Positions 43,084 through 55,025 of a DNA stretch of 64,000 nucleotides are shown here, piece after piece. A program made the translations under genes and the position numbers. Position 1 is the first letter of the stretch. Each line of letters starts with the position of its first letter. The notes under the pieces are model-generated. The model was given only the letters and a program-made list of their open reading frames with translations. It made no database searches and was not told the origin of the DNA. This DNA is from Chiridota heheva. Lineage: Eukaryota > Echinodermata > Holothuroidea > Apodida > Chiridotidae. The DNA is taken from the NCBI GenBank assembly GCA_020152595.1, contig JAIGNY010002073.1:1661001-1725000 (forward strand), in the 5' to 3' direction.

Positions 43084-44292
43084 TAGGCTTGGGCGATATA
43101 TCGATATTTCGATATATTTCGATATTGACCTATATCGATATGGCCGATATTGAGTTCAAGGGTCATATCGATATATCGATATTAAGTTTTTCAATAATGT
43201 ACATGAACTATTAAAAAGCTAAACATGACTATCAAACATCCAAGTATTTTTATTAAACAGCCACAAAAAAGTTAATAAATTTCATTTATATTAAAGTTTC
43301 AGGCAGTCAGCTATGATAAAACTTATTAAAACATTAATATTGTGATAACAATTACCCAAAAATCCTTCCATGAACAAAAAACCACTTGATTCGCGGAGTA
43401 CAGAGGCATTGCGCAATACTTCAACTTTTTACTTGATGGCTTACGATGTTCAGACAACAAAAATCATAAGATGTTAAATCCTCAAACATCGTGTTAAGTT
43501 TCCTCAAAAGGAAGACTGAATCTGAATTTTTATATCAAACAATCATTAATTGACAAATTACTAACAAAACTATGAGGTTTTTCTCACTAATTTGTTCGTT
43601 CAGAAAGTCTAAAGTAAACTTGACAGACTTGTCTTGCCAGATCCATCAGATTATGTACAGTGCAGTAACTACATACACCTCACTGTACAGTATTCTACTA
43701 TACTATGTACACACATACCATCTAGGCTATCACTCTTTCTTCAGAGTGACAACACTCGTGCGATGATTGAAGCAGACTAGAAATTGGATAATATGCATCA
43801 TATATGGACTTCTGAATGTCTAGAAGTCCATATAATGCTACCAAAATAATGCCTTTTCAGTACAACTTTTATAAGAAGTAAGTGGGGGTTTAAAATTTTA
43901 AGAAGAATTGGAGCCGATTTTCGTAAGGCATACAGTGTAGGCCTAATACCAGTTCCACAACGTTTTTTTTTTTTTAAGAATATGCTGAGGTCTTAACTTT
44001 TTCAATGTTTCTGTGATTGATTTTTTGAGATAGAAACCATGTAAACAACATTTTTATACATAATGGGTGTTTATTTGAAGATGATATGTATATATTTTGC
44101 AGTGATTTCTGTTAATTTGTACAAAAAGTTTTAACTGACTTTTTTTTGAGCCGAGACAAGATTACCTTGCCCAGAACAGTACATACGACTTACGTATGAC
44201 GTCCTATAATTTGCATATCGATATTTCGATATTATCGATATTTTTCAGGCGATATATCGATATTGCATAATGTTCAATATCGCCCAAGCCTA
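43084..44292. mobile_element. Non-autonomous hAT-type element, 1.2 kb, perfect 8-bp TSD
   Basis: Terminal inverted repeats TAGGCTTGGGCGATAT and ATATCGCCCAAGCCTA (with one extra A near the inner right end) are flanked by the exact 8-base duplication ACGTACAT at 43076-43083 and 44293-44300. An 8-base duplication and a TAGG..GGGCGATAT-type end are typical of hAT transposons. Both subterminal regions (43094-43185 and 44214-44270) are built from ATCGATAT/ATATCGAT repeats. No transposase frame is seen. Confidence 0.92.
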
Positions 44293-44300
44293 ACGTACAT

Positions 44301-45018
44301 ACATTATTGGTGGGAGTTCAGTCAGACCCTGATGCAGGTTTCATGTGTCTCTTTTTAACAAGGGATTTTTATTTATATTATATGGAAAATTTGTTTGATT
44401 TTGGATCAATTTAATAACAAATATGGAAACTAAGTGGGCTAAGTAACTTTCCTCCTGCCCGAGATTATCTACTTTCTTGAATGTTGATCATATTTTTGGT
44501 TTGGAGGGGGTTCATAGTGACACAAACATAGGTGTAGAAGAAGCATGTACCCCACAATATTTCAGTCACCAAATGTTTACAAAGATGGGTTCCCTTCCCC
44601 ATTATGTTAAGGGAACATTATTTTGCTTTTTACTAGTACAGCACTGTTGCATGATGTTATCAGCCCCTACATGAATTGTTGATGTAAGTCCAGTCAGACC
44701 ATGATTTGACTCCACAAGCAATTTAATAAAAATAGGAACATCAATCAATCTCCAAAACATGTTTTTCATGCCTTGAAGACCTGACCCCCTCTCCCCGCCA
44801 CAACTTGCACACACTTTGCACCAATATACTACTAGCCTACTTTAACTCAAAAAACAGTTAAGTTTTCTTTACCATTAAAAAAGCTTATTTCGTGAGGCCG
44901 CAGATCAGTAAACAACAGCAATCACACAACGTGAGCATACAGAAATGGGTTAAAATGAAAGAAATTGTGCCCAAACGTTGATAAATTGTTACATAACTAG
45001 TTTTCTTCCATCATGATG
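44301..45018. other. Intergenic, nothing recognised
   Basis: No gene supported; two short opposing open frames overlap at 44477-44814 without features. Confidence 0.45.
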
Positions 45019-45019
45019 T

Positions 45020-46440
45020 TGGCTGGTTAATGTTGGACCAACATTAGGTTAACGTAGACAGCATACATTGGTCAAACGTTGGCCCAATGTACGTTAGCTC
45101 AAGAATCCTCTAGCTTTTGATGGTGTTGATACAAATAATATCCTTCAGTGTTATTAATACGTCGTTTGAGATTTGTTTTGAATTGACACTATCCATAGCT
45201 AGAGGTAGTTTGGTACTTCCTGGCCTTAGTACCGTCGGACTGTGTTACTCAGTATGGCTGTCATTAGTGATAGCTAGGCTGGCCGTTGTTGACTTGTTTA
45301 GTACCGTTGGACTGTGTTACTCAGTATGGCTGCCATTAGTGATAGCTAGGCTGGCCGTTGTTGACTTGTTTAGTACCGTCGGACTGTGTTACTCAGTATG
45401 GCTGCCATTAGTGATAGCTAGGCTGGCCGTTGTTGACTTGTTTAGTACCGTCGGACTGTGTTACTCAGTATGGCTGCCATTAGTGATAGCTAGGCTGGCC
45501 GTTGTTGACTTGTTTAGTACCGTCGGACTGTGTTACTCAGTATGGCTGCCATTAGTGATAGCTAGGCTGGCCGTTGTTGACTTGTTTAGTACCGTCGGAC
45601 TGTGTTACTCAGTATGACTGCCATTAGTGATAGCTAGGCTGGCCGTTGTTGACTTGTTTAGTACCGTCGGACTGTGTTACTCAGTATGGCTGCCATTAGT
45701 GATAGCTAGGCTGGCCGTTGTTGACTTGTTTAGTACCGTCGGACTGTGTTACTCAGTATGGCTGCCATTAGTGATAGCTAGGCTGGCCGTTGTTGACTTG
45801 TTTAGTACCGTCGGACTGTGTTACTCAGTATGGCTGCCATTAGTGATAGCTAGGCTGGCCGTTGTTGACTTGTTTAGTACCGTCGGACTGTGTTACTCAG
45901 TATGGCTGCCATTAGTGATAGCTAGGCTGGCCGTTGTTGACGTCTTTTGACAAGCTGTAGCCTACGATCAGCTACGAAAAGTTATCTGAGAACTTGACGT
46001 GGTGACAAAACACTGTTTTTGCAGAAATTATAATTATCATAGTAGTATTTGTGTGAAAGTAAACATCTTTAGGCAGACATACATACGATTTTCATGTGAA
46101 TAGAGAATTTCCAATGTGAGTAGGCCTATTTTGTTACGAAAAGTGGCTCTTAACAAAGTGTGTGGAAGCTCTTTCCTTTTTGATTATCACCCGATGTCGG
46201 GTGAGCATTCATATACTTAACCATTACAAAAAGTGTATAGGCTGAGATCGTAATTTCCTCCGACTGTGATGGGGCGCGTAATAACAAACAAATGCAAATT
46301 GTCAAAAAACAACAATTGAATGAAACTGGATACCTTGCCCACTGTCGGAGAATCTCGGAGTAGCCCAACGTATTATTGCCAACACTACGCAATGCCAACG
46401 TAAACATACGTTGCGCCAAAGTTGGCCCAATATAGTGTGT
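45020..46440. mobile_element. Possible element enclosing the 72-bp minisatellite
   Basis: Related motif clusters lie on either side of the minisatellite: CATTGGTCAAACGTTGGCCC at the left (45066-45085) and CGTTGCGCCAAAGTTGGCCC at the right (about 46410-46429), with further CCAACGTA/ACGTTGG words nearby. TTGGCCCAA is self-complementary. This suggests matching ends of one mobile unit, but no target duplication was found. Confidence 0.4.
45227..45944. repeat. 72-bp minisatellite, ten near-identical units
   Basis: TAGTACCGTCGGACTGTGTT begins units at 45227, 45299, 45371, 45443, 45515, 45587, 45659, 45731, 45803 and 45875. I see only three single-base differences across the ten units (one of which creates a TGA in the open frame in unit six). 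The unit is 24 codons long, so it reads open as STVGLCYSVWLPLVIARL then AVVDLF. No start context, splice sites or flanking coding sequence support a gene. Confidence 0.97.
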
Positions 46441-47120
46441 TATATCTGGGATATGTGGTACAAAGATAGCCTGTGGTCCGTAAATGTACCCTATTGTTTT
46501 TGATGTTGATGTCATGCATATTAATGGTAGGGCGGGGCTTAATGTAAAAAGTGCTCATACTTTAACAATCACACGTTTGTTTTGTTTCATATTTAGTATA
46601 TTTATGTTAGCTGGTGTGTATACATTCATGGTATAAAAATGTTGAATTTCGTTATGTGTAGTGGGCAGGGCTTAATAGGGTTTTTCTGAAAAGAGCTTGT
46701 AAACATGGTAAACTGGATTCAGGTCTTGTATGGTTCTCTGATAGCCCACGGTCTGCAGATGTTTCCTATATATTGTGGTGGTGATTCATGCATATAAATG
46801 AATAGGTGGGGCTTAATGTAAAAATAATGAAATGCTGATATTTTAACAATCACTTTCTACTGTGTTTCACATTTGGTATAATTATGGTGTTACCTAATGT
46901 GTACTTGTTCATGGTATAAAAGCGTTGAATGCCATTAATATGTGTAGTGGGCGTGGCTATATATATTTTTGCTGAAAAGAGCTTGTAAAAATGATAAACT
47001 GAATTCAGGTCTTGTATGGTTCTTTGATAGCCCATGGTCTGCAGATGTACTTTATGTTTTGTGGTGGTGATGCATATTAATGAGTGGGCAGGCCTTAAAT
47101 TCATATTAAAATTTGGAGAA
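46440..47120 (+). repeat. Family B ~300-bp units, two copies
   Basis: Contains CCTATTGTTTTTGATGTTGA, GTCATGCATATTAATGG, GGGCGGGGCTTAATGTA and two copies of GATAGCCCA.GGTCTGCAG. Truncated relative to the array at 29135. Confidence 0.82.
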
Positions 47121-47184
47121 AGTGATATGTGTTTTGCATATTACTGGCCATGATAATATTGTCGATTATTTGTGTACATGTTTG

Positions 47185-47745
47185 AAGGATTAGTTCAGTG
47201 GTCAAGCAAATCCATCTTATATGAAAGAGAACTTCAAAAGAAACAAAATGGTAAAGAAAGCATTGCGAACTCTTATTTTGTTGAGATATTTCAGTTTAAA
47301 GTTTGGTATCATTTTTGTAAAAATGACTGAAATTAGACTAGTTGTGATGTCACAGCCTCAGATTCCTCAAAGTCTTTATGTATTTTAAAGAAAGTTTATT
47401 AATTATTTCACTATTTAAATCATTTTTCCTCAACTTTTTTTCAGGTAGTATGTTATATATACCCTTCCTAGATTCAAGTTTACTACTAAGTTTTAAAATA
47501 TTCCATGGTTTTTAAGCCACAAAATCGCAGGACAAATTATGATAAAGTACATAAAGACTTTCAGGAATCTGAGGCTATGACATCACAACTAGTTTGATTT
47601 CAGTTGTTTCTACACAAATGATACCAAAATTTAAACCTAAATATATCCTTAACGGAATAATATTTTTGAATGCTTTCATCATTTTGTTTCTTTTGAAATC
47701 CTCTTTCATATAAGATAAACATGTCTGACCTCTGAACTAATCCTT
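47185..47745. mobile_element. Foldback MITE with ~230-bp inverted arms
   Basis: AAGGATTAGTTCAG at the left end and CTGAACTAATCCTT at the right end are exact inverses. Homology continues inward for about 230 bases per arm (for example ATCTTATATGAAAGAG against CTCTTTCATATAAGAT, and TAGTTGTGATGTCACAGCC against GGCTATGACATCACAACTA). No coding sequence. The target duplication is not clear, so the superfamily is open. Confidence 0.9.
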
Positions 47746-47799
47746 TAATTTATCAGCAGACGCCATTAACATGCATGGTAAACACTGTATCTCATGAAC

Positions 47800-48450
47800 G
47801 TTGTGTCAGCAAGGACCGCACAGACGGGGAGACGGAAGAGGGGGAGAGGAAGGGGACTTGAGCTTTATAGAGAACAAAAATATGGTATGACCTGAGAGGA
47901 TTTCTCCTTCCCAGCTTTCACGGCTGACTGTTAAAATTGGGGAATCATAAACATATAATTGAAGCAAGTGGTCAAATTTAGGAACGTTTGGTCAAATTAT
48001 TTGAAATTTCGGAGAAATATGTCAACATATTTCCCACAAATTGAAATAAAGTTCCTCAAATTTCCTTAAAAATTGCCTAAAAATCTTGAAAATTTCAAGA
48101 AAATTGCCAAAAATGAAGGCAACTTCCTCAAATTCAAAGAAAATTTCCCGAAAACGGAAGATAAAATAGAAAGATAATTTGGTAAAATTATTTGGAATTC
48201 TGGTTAAATTTGTCAGCAAATTACCCTAAAATTGAAAATAAGTTAATCGCCTACAAATTTAATAAATTTCCCAAATATTGAAGGAAATTGCCAAAAATGA
48301 AGGAAATTTTCTTTAAATTTCCTGAAAGTGTAGGTAAAATTGAATGAAAAGCTGGTAAAATAAACCGAAATGAACAAAATTTTCCGAAAATTGTCAAACA
48401 ATTCACCGAAATTGTCACTAAGGAAAGTACCTGAAAATAAAAAGAATCAT
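47800..48450. repeat. Low-complexity AAATTTCC/GGAAATTT repeat region
   Basis: Loose repetition of TTTCC.AAAAT/GGAAATTT words. A similar stretch occurs at about 61090-61260, where it is accompanied by TCCC(C)AATT runs. Probably two diverged copies of one repeat in opposite orientation. Confidence 0.5.
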
Positions 48451-48479
48451 CCAGAAAATTGCTTATATTTTAAAAACTA

Positions 48480-48720
48480 CCACCGCTTTGTTTGATATGT
48501 GGTATAAATATGTTGTTAGCTGGTATGAATAACGTTGAAACATTAACATACATAGTGGGCGGGGCTTAATATTATTTTGCTGAAAAGAACTTGTAAACGC
48601 CGTAACTCAAGGACAATATATTAGATACAGGTCATATGTGGTACACAGATAACCCATGGTTCATTTGTAATGTTCTGTTAGTGGTGATGTCGTGTAAATT
48701 ATTGGAGGGGGAGGGGGTGA
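48480..48720 (+). repeat. Family B unit, partial
   Basis: GGTATAAATATGTTGTTAGC, ATAGTGGGCGGGGCTTAATA and GTCATATGTGGTACACAGAT match the family B unit. Confidence 0.75.
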
Positions 48721-48922
48721 GAGGGGGTAATGTGAAATGAAATCTTGAAAAAGTAATAAATTTATTGCAACCGTATGTCTGTTCGCATCAATCTTGCATG
48801 TTAAAATTGTCAACTATTGTACATATGCCTCCTTTTTCTCCAAAATAATTTCTATAATGTAAATATAAGGTCAAAATTGGTTCTACAATCATCCAATCAG
48901 TATTAGGCATGAAAGTAAATCA

Positions 48923-48978
48923 TAATGAGATAGTGACATCATAATGAGATAGTGACATCATAATGAGGTGAGTGACAT
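48923..48978. repeat. 19-bp tandem repeat, three copies
   Basis: CATAATGAGATAGTGACAT repeats three times, the last with an extra GTG, just before the TA tract. Confidence 0.85.
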
Positions 48979-49012
48979 TCCATATCCATTCAGGAAGGCC
49001 AAATAATATTAA

Positions 49013-49015
<3 letters not shown>

Positions 49016-49071
<56 letters not shown>

Positions 49072-49132
49072 ATATATATATATATCTATATCTATATCTA
49101 TATATATATCTATATATATATACATATATATA

Positions 49133-49203
<71 letters not shown>

Positions 49204-49206
49204 ATA

Positions 49207-49280
<74 letters not shown>
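49016..49280. repeat. Long (TA)n tract
   Basis: About 265 bases of TA dinucleotide broken only by occasional TC or CA. Fully self-complementary and cruciform-prone. The poly-Tyr/Ile frames on both strands are artefacts. Confidence 0.98.
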
Positions 49281-49282
<2 letters not shown>

Positions 49283-49599
49283 TTGTTCAAAATGGGGCTA
49301 TAATGAAGGTTGTTGAAGAGCTGTGACATATCACTAACCTCAGCAAAGTGATTCATTTTATTCAAAAAAAATCAGGACAGGTAAAAGTGAATGGTTTATG
49401 CCATAAAGCCCTGGGAATATCATTAGATGGAAATGATGTTTTCACATAGGCAGGTTATTCAGGAAGGTCATATGATTATGTAATTAAAGGAATATTCCTA
49501 TAGTTTTACATGTAATGCATGAAAATGACAATTTAAACTGAACCTTTTTTTTGTGGTGTTGATCTTCTCTTTATATTCATTCTATATATTAACCAGAAC

Positions 49600-51229
49600 C
49601 AAAAGGTTTTGTGGTTCCGATGCTTTTTTTTACAAGCTGATTAATTTGAAAAATTTGTATTAAATGTCACGTTATTGCATCATAAAATGTTTGTTCCATG
49701 ATATATATCTATGTCACACCCACCATGCAGATCAATAAAAATGTTGACAACATTAGCATTTGCACAATAATTAACAACATTGCCATAGCACGTATGATGC
49801 AAAAAAGGTTGCTCATTTATCCTATTTCAAGAATTTGTCAGTAATTCCCACCTTACGCCACTTACTCATTAATATTCATGACATCACTACCACAACATTG
49901 GAACATACTGTATGTACATACCATGTCACATTTGTGTACCTGCTATAGCATACATCTGGTATATCGTTCATGAGATACAGTGTGGTGTTTACATCATTTA
50001 GCACTTTCACATTAAGCCACGCCTACCATGCATATTAATGACATCTGCTGCTGATAACATAAGCATGTACACAATAACCAACAAAATTATCATGCCCAAT
50101 ATGATGCAAAACGGATATACAGTTGCTCATTTATCACTTTTTCAATATTTTCTCTTTAAGCCCCGCCCCCTTATTGATACGCATGATATCACTACTACAA
50201 AAATAATAATAATAATAATTAGGGCACATTTGCAGACCATGGGCTATCCGTGTACCAAATATGAGTTTACCATTCTTAAGATACTGCGTTTAACAAAACC
50301 ATATTAAGCCCCACCCACTATGCATATTAATGATATTCAACTTTTTTACATCATGAACATGTATATAGAACTAAGAAACTCATTAATTAATAAATATCTT
50401 CAAAGAGATAGACTAACTGAAGTGAAGGTAATTAATATCATGAAGTTATCAGGCACTAGCAAACAAAACTATTATGTTAACCACTTAATGACTCCTTGAC
50501 CCATATAAAAACCACAGTTCCATGAATCCTGGGGTGGGTAGACACGCCATTGCACCACAACTGGTTATCAAAGGCCGTGGACATTGACTTGGTTGTCGAT
50601 GTTATGTCTGTCCGTACGTCGCACCGGTGTTCTCGTCCGGGTCGTATTAAGCGTTTCGTGATAGCATTTGTACTACCATAACCGAATACGCAGGCGACGA
50701 CCCCGTCATTGTAAATGTGTGTTCAACTCTCTCTCTCAAGGATCAGAAAAGATTATTCCTAGAAAATTGTAAAGAAGATAAATGGATGCTCAGATAATGG
50801 GAATATGTAAACTGACAAGGAATGGCAAGATGTTTATAACAGAAACTTCAAAATTAAATAATTTACCCCAGGAGGGATAACTTTGGAGTTAAAAGAGGAC
50901 AGAGTACAGAGCTTTTAAATGTCTAAGTTTATCAGTGAAGTCAATGACCATATCTATTAATGTGAAAATCTTGAAATGCTCATATTTTAACAATCACATG
51001 TCTGTTTTGTTTCGTATTATGATTTTAGCTAGTTTGTACATATTCATTTTATATTTTAAAAAAACATTGAATTTCATTAAAACGCATAGTGGGCCTCCCG
51101 GGGCTTAATATAATTTTGCTAAAAGAGCTTGTAAACACGATACCTGAAATATTTCATGATATGCAATGACAACACTTAATACAAAATCAATCGGCATGAA
51201 AAAAGCATCAGAACCACCAAACCTTTTGT
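49600..51229. mobile_element. Composite TIR element with opposing family B arrays and nested SINE
   Basis: Left end CAAAAGGTTTTGTGGTTCC then GATGCTTTTTT; right end AAAAAAGCATC then AGAACCACCAAACCTTTTG: inverted arms of about 29 bases with two mismatches. Between them, family B units run in minus orientation (about 49700-50360) and plus orientation (about 50930-51150), and a SINE is inserted at 50520-50745. No transposase is seen. The target duplication is not clear. Confidence 0.75.
50520..50745 (+). mobile_element. SINE family C, copy 1
   Basis: CACAACTGGTTATCAAAGGC, GTGGACATTGACTTGGTTGT, CGATGTTATGTCTGTCCGTA and GGTCGTATTAAGCGTTTCGT match the copies at 52379, 63425 and 63700. Only the end of the tRNA-like head (CATGAATCCTGGGGTGGGTA) is present. 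It is nested inside the composite element. Confidence 0.85.
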
Positions 51230-51639
51230 TTCCGGCTACTTTTTCTGCCCCACGCCCCCTCCTCCTCCTCCCCCAACTTTAAAAATTGTTCCGCAATCCC
51301 TGCAGGGTCAGACCTATCAGTCAAACCCCAAACTCGACTTAATGATGCATTTGACTGTTTGACGTCATTCTCTTCGAGACAAGCCCCGGCAGCCCGGTCA
51401 TTTTTGACGAGTTGTGATTTCATTGTGGAATATGTGCCTTAACTTCAGCAGTCTGCAAAAGCAAATCCGTTCAGATCAGGGTTGTGTTTAAAGAAGGCTT
51501 GGGCTTGTTATTGTGATAATGGGAAAATAACAACTTGATTATATTTTTTGGTGCTTTTTGTGGTAATTTGGCCATTAAAAGGGAGTACATTGAATTTGTT
51601 TTTTGCCGTGCACTGACGGTTTTGAATTATAAGTGAGGT

Positions 51640-51870
51640 TTATTCTGGAAGATTAAAAGATGCCCCACATTTTGATGTCAAACCAAGGTTGCCATTTGCT
51701 ATCCCTAGATACCAAATTTGGTATTCGCCAAAGTTAGTAACGGATATTATTTCTGGGTACCAAACTAATAATTTGGTATCATTGGGCATAAATTTGGTAT
51801 CGAAGCCTGGCATAAATTTGGTACCAAAAAACATATGATACAATTTTTTTTTACACATTTGACTCAATTT
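51640..51870. repeat. TTTGGTA(C/T)C-rich segment
   Basis: The word AAATTTGGTATC or AATTTGGTACC recurs about six times in 150 bases. Irregular; function unknown. Confidence 0.5.
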
Positions 51871-52378
51871 TCACTCAGATAAAGGGTGATTTAATGAAAA
51901 GATTTGAATAATACAAGACAAGACAATTTTTGCGGGTTTCAGTACAATTTATTTGTTAAACTCTTATATCTGAACATATCATCACAGTGAAGAAAATTTC
52001 GAAAAGGAATACAACTATCATAACATAATTCATAAAGCATAATTGTTCGTAATTAAAAGTTAAACATTTTAAACTTACAAACAGAAAAAAGCGAAAGACT
52101 CGAAATATTTTGAGAGGATTCCGGATACAAGAAAAAGTTAAACAAGAAGATGCAAATGACAAGATGCAAAACACACAATACCAAGTTTAAAGAGTTGGTA
52201 TTATTGTAAATCGTATTGCTAAACGTGCCTGTACGTGCCTCTTTAAATCAGGTACGTGCGGGTGGCAGAACTAGGTAATCAGGCTGCGTTCAGCAACCAA
52301 TGAAATCGTTTGCCATCCATTGATCACAACTTCAGTGCAGTACGTATATATACACAAGGGGACAAGGTTTGTTGGGAC

Positions 52379-52579
52379 GCCAGTGCGCCACAACTGGTTA
52401 TCAATCGCCGTGGACATTGACTTGGTTGTCGATGTTATGTCTGTCCGTACGTCGTACCTGTGTTCTCGTCCGGGTCGTATTAAGCGCTTCGTGATAGCAT
52501 TGTTACTATCATGAGCGATTACGCAGGTGACGACCCCGTCATTGTAATTGTGTGTACACTCGTCGGCGGCGTCGGCGTC
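52379..52579 (+). mobile_element. SINE family C, copy 2, with 13-bp target duplication
   Basis: A 5'-truncated copy bounded by exact direct repeats GGTTTGTTGGGAC at 52366-52378 and 52580-52592. The 3' end is a short GTCGGCGGCGTCGGCGTC run, comparable to the GTCGTCGTC ends of the copies at 63425 and 63700. This defines the element's 3' end as a GTC-type simple repeat. Confidence 0.92.
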
Positions 52580-52592
52580 GGTTTGTTGGGAC

Positions 52593-55025
52593 AAAATCAA
52601 ATATCTTCCTAAGCCGCTGAATACTGTGTATACACTATAATGTTGTTACACATGTTTGTTGGGATATTATTTTTTTATTAATCAATAAATTAAAGAAATT
52701 TTCTTCTTAGCACATTCCCCCATGCCCACTTTCTTTACAAATAGGTCTTGAATATTTAGGTCATATTTTTATAGGTTTGTTAGGACAAAAATCAAATCCG
52801 CTTACCCCCTAATTTGCTTTGAAATATCTTCTTTCGCCGCTCAGTTGAAGTGGGGTCCATCCGGGACTTTGAACGTCCAAAAAATGTTACTTTTGAAAAA
52901 CATGTACTTTATACACAAACAAACACCCTCTTTAAAAATGATAAAAGTATTTAATTTGTTTTTAAATAGGAAAAGTGCTATTTCATGTAGAGACAAAAAG
53001 CGACCTTTATCTGTTTATCAAATCTGTTTATCAGAGATCCCAGGAAAATTGATGTTGATAGAGAGAAAAAGTTCCCCTTCAAATGTTGGTACGCTTTCCT
53101 TTTTCAAGGAGATATATCTGATCTTTTCATTAAATGATTTTGAACACGAAAATCGTCCTAAAAGAGAATCAACTTGTGAAATTTTGACAAACTTAAAACT
53201 TGTAAAAACTCGCCAGAGTGTGGGAGCTACATAATTGATTTGGGGTCTTTCAAATTCTAAAAAATTTCCCTTCATGATATCTTTATTGAAGAAAGATAGC
53301 AATCATCACCGTAAAAGAGGAACCTCGTGATTGCTTGTGCGATTTCTGGCTGACTGATATTACCAATATTCACCCATAAAACAACGGTGAGTTTACACCA
53401 GATTTATGCTACTGCATAACATTTTTATACTTATTTATATTGTTTATAATTTGTGAGAACCCTTCCGGCTTTGCTTGTGAACTTCTCTAATTTTCATTAG
53501 TGGGGCATCTGTGATTTGGGCCACGTAAAAAAACTTGTCATTGAAATCTATGTGGTTTGTTTTGTTTATGTTTACCGAGTTTCCTTTATTTGATGTAAAA
53601 AATGAATAACCGTTAAATTCTTCAGTTTGGGACCAAGATAGGGAGGTGAGCTTCTTAATATGAGATTACTTTTAAGGAGTTTAAAGCTAAACATGCTTCT
53701 GCATGAGAAGCACTATGGAGTTTCTGTATGGATTTGTTCGCTTAACTTTGTAGAAGGTGTTGGAAAGTGGTTGTACCATTCTGATTGGGTACCAGACCTC
53801 TGTCCTCGCCAGACCATCCAAGTATAACTGAAGTAGCCGGTCTTTGTAAACAAATTGTGACCATTCTCTATGCTAATGCAGGAAAAACTCCATTCGGTTT
53901 TTGCTCAATTTATTTGTCAAAGCAGTAAAGCTTTTAGGAGGAATTTGCTCATCGGAAGTTGTGGGGAGCAGAAGGAAGGGGAGGGCCGGGGGGTGCGCAC
54001 ATAGTTACAAAACGGTAATTATCTACCCAAAGGGGAATCATAAATCACACTAATAAAGGCATCCTACCAAAGATAAGAATGTCCAACTTGTTACTAAGAG
54101 TTCATCGTCACTTTAGGCTTACTGCTCCAAAAAGGCACTTGTTACAATTGGGATTGCAAATTGTCAAAGCTGCAGGTTAGGGTATAGGTAATTGAAAGAA
54201 TACAATCCGATATACTGCTGTATAGGCCTACCAAGAGCTTAGATTTGTATATAAACAAAAAGACATGGTATGTTGTGTGGCCACTTGTAATATTTATTTC
54301 GTCCAAATGTAAAAGAAAATTGAAAGGTGCGCACCTCAAAATTTACAGGATAATTTACAATATATAAACAATATACAAGTATGAATACAAAGATCATACA
54401 TAATTAAATGTAAACTGTTCTCTCTATATCAAAATTTCCATCATATTATTACACCTACGAAATGGTTAAGTAGAATTGTTCATGCATCTATTCATGAATA
54501 ATTCAAAGGCAATCTTCAAATGATTTTATACATTAAGGGGAAATTGTCTGCCTTTCAGATGAGTAATTGGCATTAATGGTCAAGATATGGTTAGGGCTTG
54601 TTTTCATTGAAACTCAAAAAATGATTTGACAGTTCAAGAACATTATAGCAATAAAGTATTAAACTTCTATGTAGTAACTCTTAAAGAATATAATAATGCA
54701 ATTTCAATAACACTTCTATTTATCCCTCTCTCTAAAAACAACCCCGCGACCCGGAACCATTACGTGATAGTATCAAGGAATACACCTTTCATATACTATA
54801 AATTGCGATGAATGTATTTTTGCCCTTATAAATCTGATCGTATTGCTATATCTTCTCTCCGTCTGATTTCTTACGAACCAAGATATAATTTTTTCATCAA
54901 GTTTTACACTGAAAAGTGCCAGGATAAACGACTACCAACGATGAAACCCACCCCGGCACGTTTACCTTCCTCAAATTCAAGTCTCTAAAGGATCTTAGAG
55001 TCTAGTTCCAGTTTTTAATGTCACT
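52593..55025. other. Intergenic DNA before the secreted-protein gene
   Basis: TTTGTTGGGA and TTTGTTAGGACAAAAATCAA words recur at 52593-52800, suggesting the SINE landed in an older repeat. An open frame of 129 codons at 52845-53234 has no recognised domain and is overlapped by one on the other strand. 54293 holds a candidate poly(A) signal for the minus-strand gene. Otherwise nothing recognised. Confidence 0.5.
54293..54298 (-). terminator. Candidate polyadenylation signal of the secreted-protein gene
   Basis: TTTATT on the plus strand reads AATAAA on the minus strand, about 730 bases past the stop codon of the two-domain secreted protein. It is the first canonical hexamer I found downstream. 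AT-rich DNA makes chance occurrence likely. Confidence 0.3.

Noticed and set aside
45117..45950. 166- and 107-residue open frames with a 24-residue hydrophobic repeat
   Set aside because: They exist only because the minisatellite unit is 72 bases (24 codons). No signal for start, splicing or flanking coding sequence, and a single substitution gives an internal stop.
48972..49365. Poly Tyr/Ile frames
   Set aside because: Translation of the TA dinucleotide tract.
52845..53234. 129-residue open frame as a possible gene
   Set aside because: No domain, signal peptide or family recognised, and a 94-codon frame overlaps on the other strand. Kept as non-coding unless transcripts appear.
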